NCBI GenBank assembly: GCA_001603005.1
Contig: LVAJ01000013.1
Coordinates: forward strand, 62,001-126,000
DNA from: Clostridiales bacterium Firm_04
GTDB lineage: Bacteria; Bacillota; Clostridia; Oscillospirales; Ruminococcaceae
Reading direction: 5' to 3'
DNA length: 64,000 nucleotides
Position 1 is the stretch's first letter, and each line of letters opens with the position of its first letter. The position numbers and the translations under genes are program-made. This document shows positions 50,322-59,009 of this stretch, piece after piece. Below the pieces are notes generated by a model. That model made no database searches, was not told the DNA's origin, and saw nothing but the letters and a program-made list of their open reading frames with translations.

Positions 50322-51528
50322 CATACTCGGGGCTCTGACGCTCTGGCTGATCCTGTGTCTCTTTGCGTTCTTCCTGACGGTCATTTTGCATCTGCTGCTG
50401 GATGGAAAACTGCGCCGTATCGTGCTTTCTGTGGCGGAAATGCTTGTTCCGCTTCTGCTGTCACAGCTATTGATGGATCATCTGAAATATCATAACAGAG
50501 CTTATCTCGAAAAGCCTGCTTCCCTTTTGCTGATCGCCCTTGTGCTGACCGGCATTGCCGTTCTGGAGATATTAAGCTGTATCCGGACAAGAAACCGCAG
50601 CCTGACGCTGATGTCCGTCAAGGAATGCATGGACGAGCTGCCGGTCGGTATCTGCTTTTATTGGGACGGCGGGCTGACAAAGCTGACGAATCGCCGTATG
50701 AACAGCATCGCCTGCAAACTGACAGGCAGCGGCATCATGGATGCAGACGAATTTCAGAAAATCGTTTTCTCCGGCAGGGAAGCACCCATTCTCCGCACAG
50801 AGGACGGTGCAGCGCTCAGCTTTGTTCACCGTGAAGATACGCTGGACGGCAGGACGATCCACGAACTGCTCGCCTTTGATGTCACACGGGAATACCGCCT
50901 GACGGAGGAACTGCGTGAAAAGCAGAAAAAGGTACTGAACATCAACAAACGCCTGAAAGCACTGAACTCTGTGATACAGTTTGTCACCATGGACAGGGAA
51001 ACCCTGCAGATCAAAATACACATTCACGACAGCTTCGGCAAAATGCTGCTGATGACAAGACATTTCCTCACCGCGCCCGATCAGACGGACACAAAGGAGA
51101 TGCTCTCGCTGTGGCGGAGAAATACCGCGCTGCTGAAGGATGAAGAACGGGAAAGCTGGCAGGAGCCGTGCTTTTTCAGCCTGACACACGCAGACAGTCT
51201 CGGCATCCGCATCGAGCTGAGCGGTGAACTGCCGGAAGATGAAACGCTGATCTCTGTGGCGGATACGGCGATCACCGTTCATGTCACCAATGTCCTGCGC
51301 CATGCTGAGGGTGATACGGCGTTTGTTTCGATTGAGAAAACGCCGGAGGGCTATGTGATGCGCTTTACCAACAACGGCACACCGCCCCGCGCGCCTGTGA
51401 AAGAATCCGGCGGACTTGCAAATCTCAGGCGCTTGACAGAGAAAATCGGCGGTGCAATGACGATAAACAGCTCTCCGCAGTTTGAAATGATCCTGCATCT
51501 GCCGGAGAAAGCACAGGAGGAATACTGA
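50314..51528 (+). CDS. NarL-type sensor histidine kinase
   Basis: 404 residues. Two N-terminal membrane helices (~5-25, ~33-90 region) precede a PAS-like segment (~100-200). The dimerisation helix carries IKIHIHDSFGKMLLMTRHFL, an H-box of the HisKA_3/NarX kind. The ATPase domain has VHVTNVLRHAEGD (N box, Asn present) and RFTNNGTPP (G1 box). It probably phosphorylates the regulator encoded 2 nt downstream. ATG 50314 follows AGGAGGTGC and overlaps the previous gene by 8 nt, so the sensor pair is translationally coupled. Confidence 0.8.
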   Translation: MDNILGALTLWLILCLFAFFLTVILHLLLDGKLRRIVLSVAEMLVPLLLSQLLMDHLKYHNRAYLEKPASLLLIALVLTGIAVLEILSCIRTRNRSLTLMSVKECMDELPVGICFYWDGGLTKLTNRRMNSIACKLTGSGIMDADEFQKIVFSGREAPILRTEDGAALSFVHREDTLDGRTIHELLAFDVTREYRLTEELREKQKKVLNINKRLKALNSVIQFVTMDRETLQIKIHIHDSFGKMLLMTRHFLTAPDQTDTKEMLSLWRRNTALLKDEERESWQEPCFFSLTHADSLGIRIELSGELPEDETLISVADTAITVHVTNVLRHAEGDTAFVSIEKTPEGYVMRFTNNGTPPRAPVKESGGLANLRRLTEKIGGAMTINSSPQFEMILHLPEKAQEEY

Positions 51529-51529
51529 A

Positions 51530-52162
51530 ATGGCATACAGGATACTGATTGCCGATGACCAGAAAATGGTGCGGCAGATGTTTGAAACGGCAGTGAACAG
51601 CTCGCCGGATTATGAGATCGCAGGCATGGCACAGACAGCAGAGGACGCTGTCAGGATCTGCATGGAACAGAAGATCGACCTTGTGCTGATGGACGTTGTT
51701 CTCGGGCTCGGCATGGACGGGATTGATGCAGCAAAGCAGATCAAACAGGAGCGCCCCGAAGTGAAAATTCTGCTCGTGACCTCTATGCCGGAAAGCACCT
51801 ATATCGGCAGGGCAAAGGAGATCGGTGTGGAGAGCTTCTGGCACAAGGAGGTGCAGGAACAGCCGCTTCTTGAGATCATGAACAGGACAATGGCAGGAGA
51901 ATCTGTTTATCCCGAAGCGATGCCCGCGATTCAGTTCGGGCGTATCGTCAGCACGGAGCTGACGGATACAGAAATGGCTTTGCTGCGTGCGCTGATGTCC
52001 GGCGCATCCAATAAGGAGATCGGCGAACAGCTGTACATGTCAGAAAGCACGGTAAAACGGCACATCGCAGAGATGCTCGCAAAAACAGGATTCAAGAGCC
52101 GCTTGCAGCTTGCGATCGAGGCAAGAGGCGGCGGACTTGTCATTCATCACGAAGAAGTATAA
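51530..52162 (+). CDS. NarL/LuxR-type response regulator
   Basis: 210 residues. The receiver domain has IADD near the start, phospho-acceptor Asp in LVLMDVV, and LLVTSMP and WHKE in the Thr/Lys positions. The C-terminal LuxR-type helix-turn-helix reads LMSGASNKEIGEQLYMSEST with VKRHIAEM. It pairs with the two sensor genes directly upstream. The BspA-like surface gene downstream has its own promoter and is a plausible target, which is inference only. Confidence 0.9.
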   Translation: MAYRILIADDQKMVRQMFETAVNSSPDYEIAGMAQTAEDAVRICMEQKIDLVLMDVVLGLGMDGIDAAKQIKQERPEVKILLVTSMPESTYIGRAKEIGVESFWHKEVQEQPLLEIMNRTMAGESVYPEAMPAIQFGRIVSTELTDTEMALLRALMSGASNKEIGEQLYMSESTVKRHIAEMLAKTGFKSRLQLAIEARGGGLVIHHEEV

Positions 52163-52165
52163 GGG

Positions 52166-52199
52166 AAAAGGACTGGCGGAATGTCAGTCCTTTTGTTTA
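52166..52199 (+). terminator. Terminator of the sensor/regulator operon
   Basis: AAAAGGACTG pairs with CAGTCCTTTT, followed by GTTTAT, directly after the response regulator stop. Confidence 0.8.
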
Positions 52200-52269
52200 T
52201 ATTCCACGAATTTGTTGAAAAATATTCGGAACGAAGTTGACCTGATCGGCTCAACTTTTCCCTGCGGCA

Positions 52270-52298
52270 TTGCTGTCAAACTGTTCTTGTAGTATAAT
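52270..52298 (+). promoter_or_regulatory. Promoter of the BspA-like surface protein gene
   Basis: TTGCTG (52270-52275), 17-bp spacer, TATAAT (52293-52298), about 50 bp before the start codon. The weak -35 leaves room for activation. Confidence 0.7.
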
Positions 52299-52349
52299 AA
52301 TTTATGGAAGCAAATGCTGACAGGATGCCGATTTCAAAGGAGTGGATTT

Positions 52350-55300
52350 ATGAAAAGGAAAATGATGAAATGGACAGCCGCACTGGCTTTAGCGCTGACG
52401 CTGGCAGGCGGCGCGGCAGGGCTGTCTCCGTCACCGGTCAATCTGTCAGATTATTCGATCACCGCAGAGGCTGCTTCCAGTTATTTGGTCAGCAACAGCA
52501 CGTTGTATCTTTGGGGCACAGAAACCTATCAGCCGAGCAAGCTGCCGAGCGGATGCAGCCCGGAAAGCATTACCGGTATTGTGCTGGGAGACGGCGCAGA
52601 AATCACATTTGAGGAAAGGCTTGTGAACTATTTTCCGAATCTGGAAGAAGCTGATTTCTCAAAAGCTACAGTAAAAGGTCTCTCCGGGCTCTTTTCAGGT
52701 ATTTCGAGTCTGAAGAATGTTTCACTCTATGAGACAAACTTAAATTCGTTTAGAGAATTGTTTGCAGAATGCTATAATCTGGAAACAGTTGATTTGAGAA
52801 TCGCTGCAGGACAGGAAGTTTATTTTGTCGATAAAATGTTTCATAACTGCTACAATCTGACATCAATCCGCTGGAACAGTAATTTCAACACAAGCTCTGC
52901 GAGATCAGCAGAAAAGATGTTTTGCGGCTGCGCCAGTCTTGAGTATGTCGATCTGTCTTTGCTTGATCTGAAAAGAGTCAGCAATACTGTTTCGATGTTC
53001 GAGGACTGCTACAGCCTGAAGGAGCTGGATCTGAACTGTCTGAATTCGTCAAAAATTGATTTTTGGAATGAAGATTACTGGCTCCGTATGTTCTACCACT
53101 GCAACAGCCTGAATAAGCTGTCGCTGCCGGCAGGTTTCAGAGTTCAGTGCACGATGGGTCTCCCGGATTCTGCAAACAATACTTCGGAGGATTTGAAAGG
53201 CTGGGCGGATTCGGATGATCTGTATACAGCAGTCACTTACGATGCGTCGATTTCTTACGGAAGCACCTATCGAGCGGCGCAGCAGTATTCAAATGTGAGC
53301 TTTACCGAGCCGTTTACGCTCTATCGGCGCGGCGACTGGATCGACAAGGGTTCCTGCTATTATTGTGACAGGGTAAACTATGTTCTGCACCTTTTCGGCA
53401 ATGTTGACCGTGACGAGGTTTATTATATGGACGGCGCGAAGAACGTCACAGAGGTCTGGTGTGAAGAAGGCACGGTTTTCCCGTATAACTGCAACGGCTT
53501 GTTCATGTATTGCCACAAACTGAAAAAGGCTGACCTGAATAATGCGGATACAAGCGGGGTCGGGAATATGTCAAATATGTTCTGCCAATGCGACAGTCTC
53601 GAAGAAATCAACATCGGCAAAATTGACACAAGCAATGTTTACACAATGGAATATATGTTTGCATACTGCACCAGCCTGGAATACTTTTATAACAACACTT
53701 CCAGAAACCGCTGGAATACAAAGAATGTCAAGTACTTTAATCAGATGTTTGCATACTGCACTTCGCTGAGAGAAGTGAGGGCGGACTTTGAATCGAATGT
53801 AATCACCAGCGTGGAAGGTATGTTCAACAACTGCGGAAATCTGGAGATGATAATTCTGGATGAAAACGGCTTTGATCTGCGGGGTGTCGCAGATGAGAAA
53901 AAAGCCAATATGTTTGCAGACTGCCCGAACCTGACATCGCTTTATCTTTCAAGCAATTTCGGCGGGATTACGCAGAATATGAAGCTGCGGAATGACGGCG
54001 GCGGCTGGTGCGATGCGACACGGAACGGTATACAGGTCAGCGGAACGGCACAGTATGCCGAGATTGATGATAGAATCGCCGGTTTGACAATCTTTCACGC
54101 AGAAAAGTTTTCCGTGATTAACCTTGACCAGACCTTTACCGTTTCGGACGCGCCGGTTGTCGGTTTCACGAATTACGGTTTGGAGGAAGGCGTTACCTGC
54201 AACTCTACTGCATTTAAGATTGATAAAGATTTATCCGGCTGGTATGATGCATCGACCGGTAAGAAGATGAAAACCGAATTCTTCCAGCCGGGCGGAGCTT
54301 ATTATCTGCGCATCCTTCTGGATCCGGAATTTCAGTACCGGTTCGACGGGATTACTGCCGAGAATATCGCCAAAATCAAGCTGAAATTCACCTATAAGGA
54401 CAAACAGTTCGCGGATGTGGTCGCAGCAGGCGTCACCGTGAACGGCTTGCTTGATATTTACGCCGTAGTGGATTCCGGTTCCCAAACGAATGCTATTTCT
54501 ATGACGGAAGGCAGCTTTGAGGGCGCAAAAGAACAATGCTATAGAAAAGATCTGCCGAGTTATTGTGTCTTTAAGTACAATTACAGCTCTTCACAGCAAT
54601 TTCTTCACTGCTATAAATTGCCGATTTTAACCTGTACTACATTCTGTTTCACAAATTATTATGATGCGAGGTTCCTGTATCCGACATATCTGGAATATGT
54701 CGGATTGGAAATGGACGACTATGAGTACAGCATTGGCGACCGCGCATATAAGCCGTTCACGGTTTCTTCGGCATGGATTCCGACCGGTGTTCTGCCCGGT
54801 ACAGAATACAAGGTCGCTTTCCGCAGAAAGAACCAGAGCAAGCCGTTCAAATATTGGTACATTGTCAGCAAAGAAATCTCAGCAGCCCCTGCTGAGGGCG
54901 AATATCTGGAGGAAAACGGTCTCATCAAACACTTTGATCTCACATTCTCCGCACACACCGTTGCACTGAACAACAATCTCGGTGCTGTCTACTATGTTCC
55001 TGTTTCCGCACTGGAAGGCTATGAAAACATCAAGCTGTATGTCCGCAAGGAAATCTTTGATCAGAACGGCGCTGTCAGCTATACCACGGAGGCGATCACA
55101 AATTATACGGTCAAGAACGAGGGCTACGGCGATGAATACATCTTTGCGTACAACAACGTTGCGGCAAAGGAAATCGCAAGCAACCTTTATGCAGTGATCT
55201 ACGCAGAAAAGGACGGCAATGTTTATACCAACATGTATGACAGATACAGCGTTGTCGATTATGCAATGAAGAAGCTGAACAGCGCCAAGACGCCGCGTGC

Positions 55301-55904
55301 GCTGGCAGTTCTCTGCGCGGATCTGCTCAATTACGGCGCAGCAGCACAGACCTATTTCAGCTATCACACCGACTTCCTTGCGAACAGCACTATGACCGCG
55401 GCACATCAGGCGCTTGCAACGAACCCCAATACGCTGCAGCTGAAATCTGATGAAAAAGTGACACCGCTGAACGGCACCCCAAAGGCATATTTCAGCGGCA
55501 AAACGCTTGAACTCGGCAACAATGTTTCGATTGTGTTCATGATGCAGTTTGATGACAGTGTCGATCTGAATACTGTTTCGCTGAAGCTGAGCTATCAGAC
55601 GATCACTGGTCAGACGGTCAATGAGACAATCCCGTTCAAGGAATTTACGAAGCGCAGCGGTGAGTATCAGGGAAAGCCGGAATACCAGTATTCCTACAAT
55701 CGCGTATACGCAAAGGATTCCTCGCAGCCTGTCACGGCAACAATTCTGATCAACGGCAAGCCTGCAAGCGATTCGCTGACATACAGTGCACAGTCCTACG
55801 CAAAGAAGAAGCTGGATAATGCGAATACGCCTGCAAATGTGAAGACAATTATTAAGGCACTTATGGTTTACTGTAAATCTGCAGAAAAATTCTTTAAGTC
55901 CTGA
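52350..55904 (+). CDS. Secreted BspA-like (DUF285-type) leucine-rich surface protein
   Basis: 1184 residues. Signal peptide ~1-25, mature start near SITAEAASSYLV. Residues ~100-560 contain DUF285/BspA repeats of the kind MFxxCxxLxxxDLSxxDTSxVxxMxxMF, for example ADTSGVGNMSNMFCQCDSL and FNQMFAYCTSLREV. The C-terminal ~550 residues lack a recognised anchor and include helical segments (KLNSAKTPRALAVLCADLLN, KKLDNANTPANVKTIIKAL) that look like a duplicated ~250-residue unit. AAAGGAG precedes ATG 52350. It is probably displayed or released at the surface; the binding partner is unknown. Confidence 0.83.
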   Translation: MKRKMMKWTAALALALTLAGGAAGLSPSPVNLSDYSITAEAASSYLVSNSTLYLWGTETYQPSKLPSGCSPESITGIVLGDGAEITFEERLVNYFPNLEEADFSKATVKGLSGLFSGISSLKNVSLYETNLNSFRELFAECYNLETVDLRIAAGQEVYFVDKMFHNCYNLTSIRWNSNFNTSSARSAEKMFCGCASLEYVDLSLLDLKRVSNTVSMFEDCYSLKELDLNCLNSSKIDFWNEDYWLRMFYHCNSLNKLSLPAGFRVQCTMGLPDSANNTSEDLKGWADSDDLYTAVTYDASISYGSTYRAAQQYSNVSFTEPFTLYRRGDWIDKGSCYYCDRVNYVLHLFGNVDRDEVYYMDGAKNVTEVWCEEGTVFPYNCNGLFMYCHKLKKADLNNADTSGVGNMSNMFCQCDSLEEINIGKIDTSNVYTMEYMFAYCTSLEYFYNNTSRNRWNTKNVKYFNQMFAYCTSLREVRADFESNVITSVEGMFNNCGNLEMIILDENGFDLRGVADEKKANMFADCPNLTSLYLSSNFGGITQNMKLRNDGGGWCDATRNGIQVSGTAQYAEIDDRIAGLTIFHAEKFSVINLDQTFTVSDAPVVGFTNYGLEEGVTCNSTAFKIDKDLSGWYDASTGKKMKTEFFQPGGAYYLRILLDPEFQYRFDGITAENIAKIKLKFTYKDKQFADVVAAGVTVNGLLDIYAVVDSGSQTNAISMTEGSFEGAKEQCYRKDLPSYCVFKYNYSSSQQFLHCYKLPILTCTTFCFTNYYDARFLYPTYLEYVGLEMDDYEYSIGDRAYKPFTVSSAWIPTGVLPGTEYKVAFRRKNQSKPFKYWYIVSKEISAAPAEGEYLEENGLIKHFDLTFSAHTVALNNNLGAVYYVPVSALEGYENIKLYVRKEIFDQNGAVSYTTEAITNYTVKNEGYGDEYIFAYNNVAAKEIASNLYAVIYAEKDGNVYTNMYDRYSVVDYAMKKLNSAKTPRALAVLCADLLNYGAAAQTYFSYHTDFLANSTMTAAHQALATNPNTLQLKSDEKVTPLNGTPKAYFSGKTLELGNNVSIVFMMQFDDSVDLNTVSLKLSYQTITGQTVNETIPFKEFTKRSGEYQGKPEYQYSYNRVYAKDSSQPVTATILINGKPASDSLTYSAQSYAKKKLDNANTPANVKTIIKALMVYCKSAEKFFKS

Positions 55905-55941
55905 TAATACCAGCTATCCTGACAGAAAGGAGGAATACCCG

Positions 55942-56040
55942 ATGAAAAAGTATGAAGCACCGGAAATGGAAGTCGTTGCATTTGATGCAGAGGATGTCAT
56001 TACCGCAAGTGATGATCTGCTTCCTGCAGACAGAGACTGA
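55942..56040 (+). CDS. 32-residue peptide with YxxP leader-like motif
   Basis: A strong AAGGAGG stands 8 nt before ATG 55942. The peptide begins MKKYEAPEMEVVAFDAEDVI and ends TASDDLLPADRD. Its Y-x-x-P-x-M-E-V start resembles leaders recognised by PqqD-like proteins (YxxPxL in lasso-type precursors), and its tail is acidic. It lies 37 nt after the BspA-like gene, probably on the same transcript. It could be a precursor for the PqqD-like/HprK-like operon 21-24 kb upstream; that is a hypothesis. The alternative is a small uncharacterised peptide common in gut Firmicutes. Confidence 0.6.
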   Translation: MKKYEAPEMEVVAFDAEDVITASDDLLPADRD

Positions 56041-56109
56041 CGATTGATTCACAAAATGAAAAGCACTGCTCTGACCGGAGCAGTGCATTTTCATACAGAA
56101 AGGAAAACC

Positions 56110-56481
56110 ATGAAAAAAACAATCATCTTTGCGCTTCTGCTTTCTGTCCTTCTGTGCGGATGCCAAAGTCAAACGGCAGATTCTTCCGGCACATCGCAGG
56201 AAGAATCCGCTGCATCTGATGCTGCTGAACCGGTTGGCAAAGCGCAGGAACGATCAGATGTACAGCAGAAGGAATCCGATACGGAACAGATACAAAAAGA
56301 AGCAGAACAGCACGAATCTGTTGCAGACACGGAGCAATCCGTAGCAGTACCGGACCGCGAAGCCGAAATCATACCGGCTGAAACTGCGCCGCAGACGGAC
56401 GCAGATTCGGAAGATATCATATTGCATGAAGATTCTGACAGTGATTCTTTAGGTGATCTTCTGCCGCGTGATAATAGCTGA
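56110..56481 (+). CDS. Small secreted lipoprotein of unknown function
   Basis: 123 residues. A type II signal peptide has the lipobox LLCGCQ (Cys near 18-19). The mature part is strongly acidic and low-complexity (Glu, Asp, Gln, Ser), probably disordered. The C-terminus ends GDLLPRDNS, which echoes the DDLLPADRD end of the 32-residue peptide encoded 70 bp upstream. GAAAGGA precedes ATG 56110. No family is recognised. Confidence 0.65.
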   Translation: MKKTIIFALLLSVLLCGCQSQTADSSGTSQEESAASDAAEPVGKAQERSDVQQKESDTEQIQKEAEQHESVADTEQSVAVPDREAEIIPAETAPQTDADSEDIILHEDSDSDSLGDLLPRDNS

Positions 56482-56558
56482 TGCTGCCGATATGATCGGC
56501 AAGCTCCGTTCCATTGGGGCTGTTATTGATGAATAAGTCGGCGAAAGACCTCATCTAG

Positions 56559-57077
56559 CTGCTGAGCTTCGCGGTGAACGGCATCACGCCTGACAAAGCA
56601 AGCGTGCAGGCGATGGATCTGGAACAGCTCTATCAGCTTGCAACACTTCACGAAAAGCGCGGAAACTTCACCGTCAATTACACAAAGAAGAAATATGCGC
56701 TGCTGCCTGTCTGGTATCTGACAACCAGCTGGAACGGCAAACAGTGGAGCTTTGCCATGAACGCACAGACCGGAAAATTTACGGGCGATCTGCCGGTCGA
56801 TTACGCAAAGCTCGGCATTGTGACCGCACTCGCCGCGATCATTCCGGGTATCCTGCTCTGGCTGCTGATGAAGAGCATTCCGGTCGCTGTGATCGCTGCG
56901 CTGATTCTCGCGCTGATTGTATTTTTCGGCGGAAAGGGCAGTATGCGTCCGGTTCACAATGCATCGCAGGCGAATGACTATATGGACAAGCAGGTGCGGC
57001 TGGTGTATTCGCAGGATCATTTTGTCCGTACAGAACGCAAGCCCAAGGAGCAGCGTCCGGCAGAACCGGCAAAATAA
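56559..57077 (+). pseudogene. N-terminally truncated membrane protein fragment
   Basis: An open frame from just after TAG 56556 to TAA 57075 encodes about 172 residues: KKKYALLPVWYLTTSWNGKQ, MNAQTGKFTGDLPVDYAKLG, then two membrane helices and a basic tail. This matches the C-terminal half of TFIIB-type zinc-ribbon membrane proteins of gut Firmicutes. The zinc-ribbon half is missing, and the only start in the early frame is GTG 56574 without a ribosome site. It is probably a decayed gene. Confidence 0.6.
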
Positions 57078-57095
57078 GATATTCTCTTTCATATA

Positions 57096-57140
57096 ACTGA
57101 CCGTCGTTCCGGTTTGGAGCGGCGGTCAGTTTGATTTTTA
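57096..57140 (+). terminator. Terminator after the truncated membrane protein
   Basis: ACTGACCG-CG pairs with CG-CGGTCAGT, followed by TTGATTTTTA. Confidence 0.8.
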
Positions 57141-57157
57141 TAGAAACCCTCTGTTTC

Positions 57158-57304
57158 TCATGCAGGATATGATTCTATAGACATCATAAGTTCAAGGAAA
57201 TAAGCCTTTGCTTGTTCGTAGTCCGTCCAGACCTCGCGCCTGCTGTTGCAGACGGTCGTGACCTTGCGTGATCTCGGCATTGCCAATTCGGGTATTGCTA
57301 ACAT
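57158..57304 (-). CDS. Small mobile-element-type protein, probably C-terminally shortened
   Basis: 48 residues from ATG 57304, with GGAGG 8 nt upstream. The core PRSRKVTTVCNSRREVWTDY with EQAKAYFLELMMS resembles a short protein that I associate with integrative/mobilisable elements of gut Firmicutes, where the usual version is longer. It lies next to a relaxase fragment on the same strand, which fits a degraded element. Function unknown. Confidence 0.55.
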   Translation of the reverse strand: MLAIPELAMPRSRKVTTVCNSRREVWTDYEQAKAYFLELMMSIESYPA

Positions 57305-57334
57305 TTGAAGCACCTCCAATTTCATAGTAACTTT

Positions 57335-57363
57335 ATTATAGCCTACGATGATCTCGGAGTCCA
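57335..57363 (-). promoter_or_regulatory. Promoter of the small mobile-element-type gene
   Basis: On the minus strand: TGGACT, 17-bp spacer, TATAAT (57340-57335), 31 bp before ATG 57304. Confidence 0.6.
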
Positions 57364-57513
57364 GCATATCAGAATAATTGTAATAATTCTTGTGCAGGGC
57401 GCAGCAAACGTAGAAAAATCCTCGGTGCAATTGTCGGTCTTTTCGGGGTTAGCGATGTATGCAAGCAAGCCTTCTACATCTTCGTGTATCGGAAATTTTT
57501 TTGTTGTCGCCAT
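57343..57513 (-). pseudogene. Relaxase (mobilisation nuclease) N-terminal fragment
   Basis: From ATG 57513, with AGGA upstream, the frame starts MATTKKFPIHEDVEGLLAYI and ANPEKTD, the typical beginning of MOBP-like relaxases of Firmicute integrative elements (TKxxxIxxxxxxxxxYIxNPEKT). After ~30 residues the similarity ends and the frame stops at 57343. The catalytic histidine region is absent. It is a remnant of an excised or decayed mobile element. Confidence 0.6.
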
Positions 57514-57558
57514 ATGCAGCGTTCCTCCAATCTTTTCAGCAAAAGGAGGATATTTATC

Positions 57559-57687
57559 ATGAAAGCGAATCTGCCCTATAATCACATCGTTACCGTCAAG
57601 AATCTGTCTTATTCTGATTTGGACAACGAATGGTCAACTGGATTACAACAAATTGCACGATATTACGCCGGACTCAATCGCCGTTAA
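57559..57687 (+). CDS. Short ORF with strong ribosome site, unknown
   Basis: AAAAGGAGG stands 9 nt before ATG 57559, and the frame encodes 42 residues (LPYNHIVTVKNLSYSDLDNE and a basic end). No family is recognised. It may be the start of a lost gene within the mobile-element debris. Its start overlaps the leader of the relaxase fragment on the other strand. Confidence 0.4.
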   Translation: MKANLPYNHIVTVKNLSYSDLDNEWSTGLQQIARYYAGLNRR

Positions 57688-57977
57688 GTGCTGTAATCTG
57701 CGATTCTGTGCGGTTTTCTCTCGGATATGCAGCGCAGCGGTGCAGTGGCTTTTTTATACCATATTATGCAGGAAAGTGCAGTGGGAGATCCTGAAATCCG
57801 AATGTTTTTATTTCAGTAGTTCAGCCCGTCAAGCAAGCCGCGGACAGTCTGCTGCGTATCGGCAGTAAACGCCTGCGCCGTTTTCCTTTGAATTGCGGGA
57901 CGGGTTTCGTCCGCCTTCTCCTGCTTCGCAGCATCACAGCACGCGCCATAATCCGCAGGATCGTGCGCAGGCGGAAT
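57688..57977. other. No confident gene
   Basis: On the minus strand an open stretch ending at TGA 57813 reads PPAHDPADYGACCDAAKQEK with QTVRGLLDGLNY. It looks protein-like but has no start or ribosome site and runs into a terminator hairpin. It may be the tail of a deleted gene. Confidence 0.35.
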
Positions 57978-58018
57978 AAAAACGGATAGCCGTCTGTTGC
58001 GGACGGTTATCCGTTTTT
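57978..58018. terminator. Bidirectional terminator
   Basis: AAAACGGATAGCCGTC pairs with GGACGGTTATCCGTTTTT around a 6-nt loop. A-run and T-run on opposite sides make it work in both directions. It ends the minus-strand gene at 58022. Confidence 0.85.
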
Positions 58019-58021
58019 GAG

Positions 58022-58702
58022 CTATCTATAGCCATATACAATAAACGCTTGTTCATCTTCGATATATTGATATGGGATACGATACTGTTCGAGGATTTCT
58101 AAGACCGCATCTTTTTTATCATGTGTTTCTGCTTCTGAAGGAACCAAAACGCCTATATGCTTATAGTTCGTGATAGTGTGTTTGATTTTAAGCCACTGAA
58201 TCTGAGCGAAATTCATATATTTCAGTTCTTCATCGCCATAATATTCCCAATAAACATCAGGTTCAGTTTCATCAAATATCGACTTGTACTGAAACTCAAT
58301 ATCTGGTATTTTTTTACTGATCGCCGCAAATAATTCGCACCACTTCGTATTGTTCATATATGATACGAAACCTTCTTGCGCTGCAAACGATCTGATTTTT
58401 TCGCTCAGCGTCTTTTTTCTGTCATATTTGCCGCTTTCAATATCATCAATCATACTTTGCAAAATACAGAATAGAGAATTGTCTATTTTCGTATATGTAA
58501 AATCAGGTGAGATATACTGATTATCGCGAATTACATAATAATGTCCATAATTACGGCGGAACAATGACTCGACAACAATAAAATGAATGCGTCCTTTCCA
58601 TACCACATCATAAGCAGTTCGCCAGTATTTTTCGTTTGTTGCTTTTTCCCGGATGACTCCGCTGCGAGGATCAAGTTTTTCACGCAAAACATCATAAAGC
58701 AT
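58022..58702 (-). CDS. Unknown AT-rich gene product
   Basis: About 226 residues from ATG 58702 (GGTGAT upstream). The frame is open further up, to 58804. It is visibly AT-rich compared with its neighbours, and codon use differs (many ATA, AAA, TAT), suggesting transfer. No motif is recognised with confidence. The middle (FVSYMNNTKWCELFAAISKK) and end (LEILEQYRIPYQYIEDEQAF) recall small immunity-type or DUF6678-like proteins. No signal peptide or membrane segment is seen. A promoter and a small translated frame lie directly upstream. Confidence 0.6.
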   Translation of the reverse strand: MLYDVLREKLDPRSGVIREKATNEKYWRTAYDVVWKGRIHFIVVESLFRRNYGHYYVIRDNQYISPDFTYTKIDNSLFCILQSMIDDIESGKYDRKKTLSEKIRSFAAQEGFVSYMNNTKWCELFAAISKKIPDIEFQYKSIFDETEPDVYWEYYGDEELKYMNFAQIQWLKIKHTITNYKHIGVLVPSEAETHDKKDAVLEILEQYRIPYQYIEDEQAFIVYGYR

Positions 58703-58752
58703 ATTATCACCAACATTATTATTTACAATTCTACCAAACAGCCCCGAAAAAG

Positions 58753-58851
58753 TCAATTTTTTCTCGCCGTTTCCTTTGCGATCGTTTTCAGACCGCCGTT
58801 CCAATGGTTTTCGCCCCTGCGGGAATCGTAAACGATCAGAATGTCAGCCAT
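58753..58851 (-). pseudogene. Truncated flavodoxin-like N-terminus
   Basis: With ACGGAGGG and ATG 58851, the frame reads MADILIVYDSRRGENHWNGG and then 12 more residues before TGA. ILIVYDSRxG is the phosphate-loop start of flavodoxins (ILIVYDSxTGNT). The rest of the fold is missing. It is probably the stub of a gene interrupted by the AT-rich gene that follows on the same strand. Confidence 0.45.
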
Positions 58852-58884
58852 AATGATTCCCTCCGTGTTTGATTCGGTAACTCC

Positions 58885-58913
58885 ATTATATCACAGCATT
58901 TCGGATAAATCAA
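58885..58913 (-). promoter_or_regulatory. Sigma-A promoter of the flavodoxin stub and AT-rich gene
   Basis: On the minus strand: TTGATT, 17-bp spacer ending TGA, TATAAT (58890-58885), 34 bp before ATG 58851. Confidence 0.8.
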
Positions 58914-59009
58914 TCTGGATTTCAGTGATTATAGATCATTTTTTTATGTAAAGATGAAACAGCAGACGGCAATTCCGGAACCTGCGTTCCTGCCGAACTG
59001 CATCCGTAT

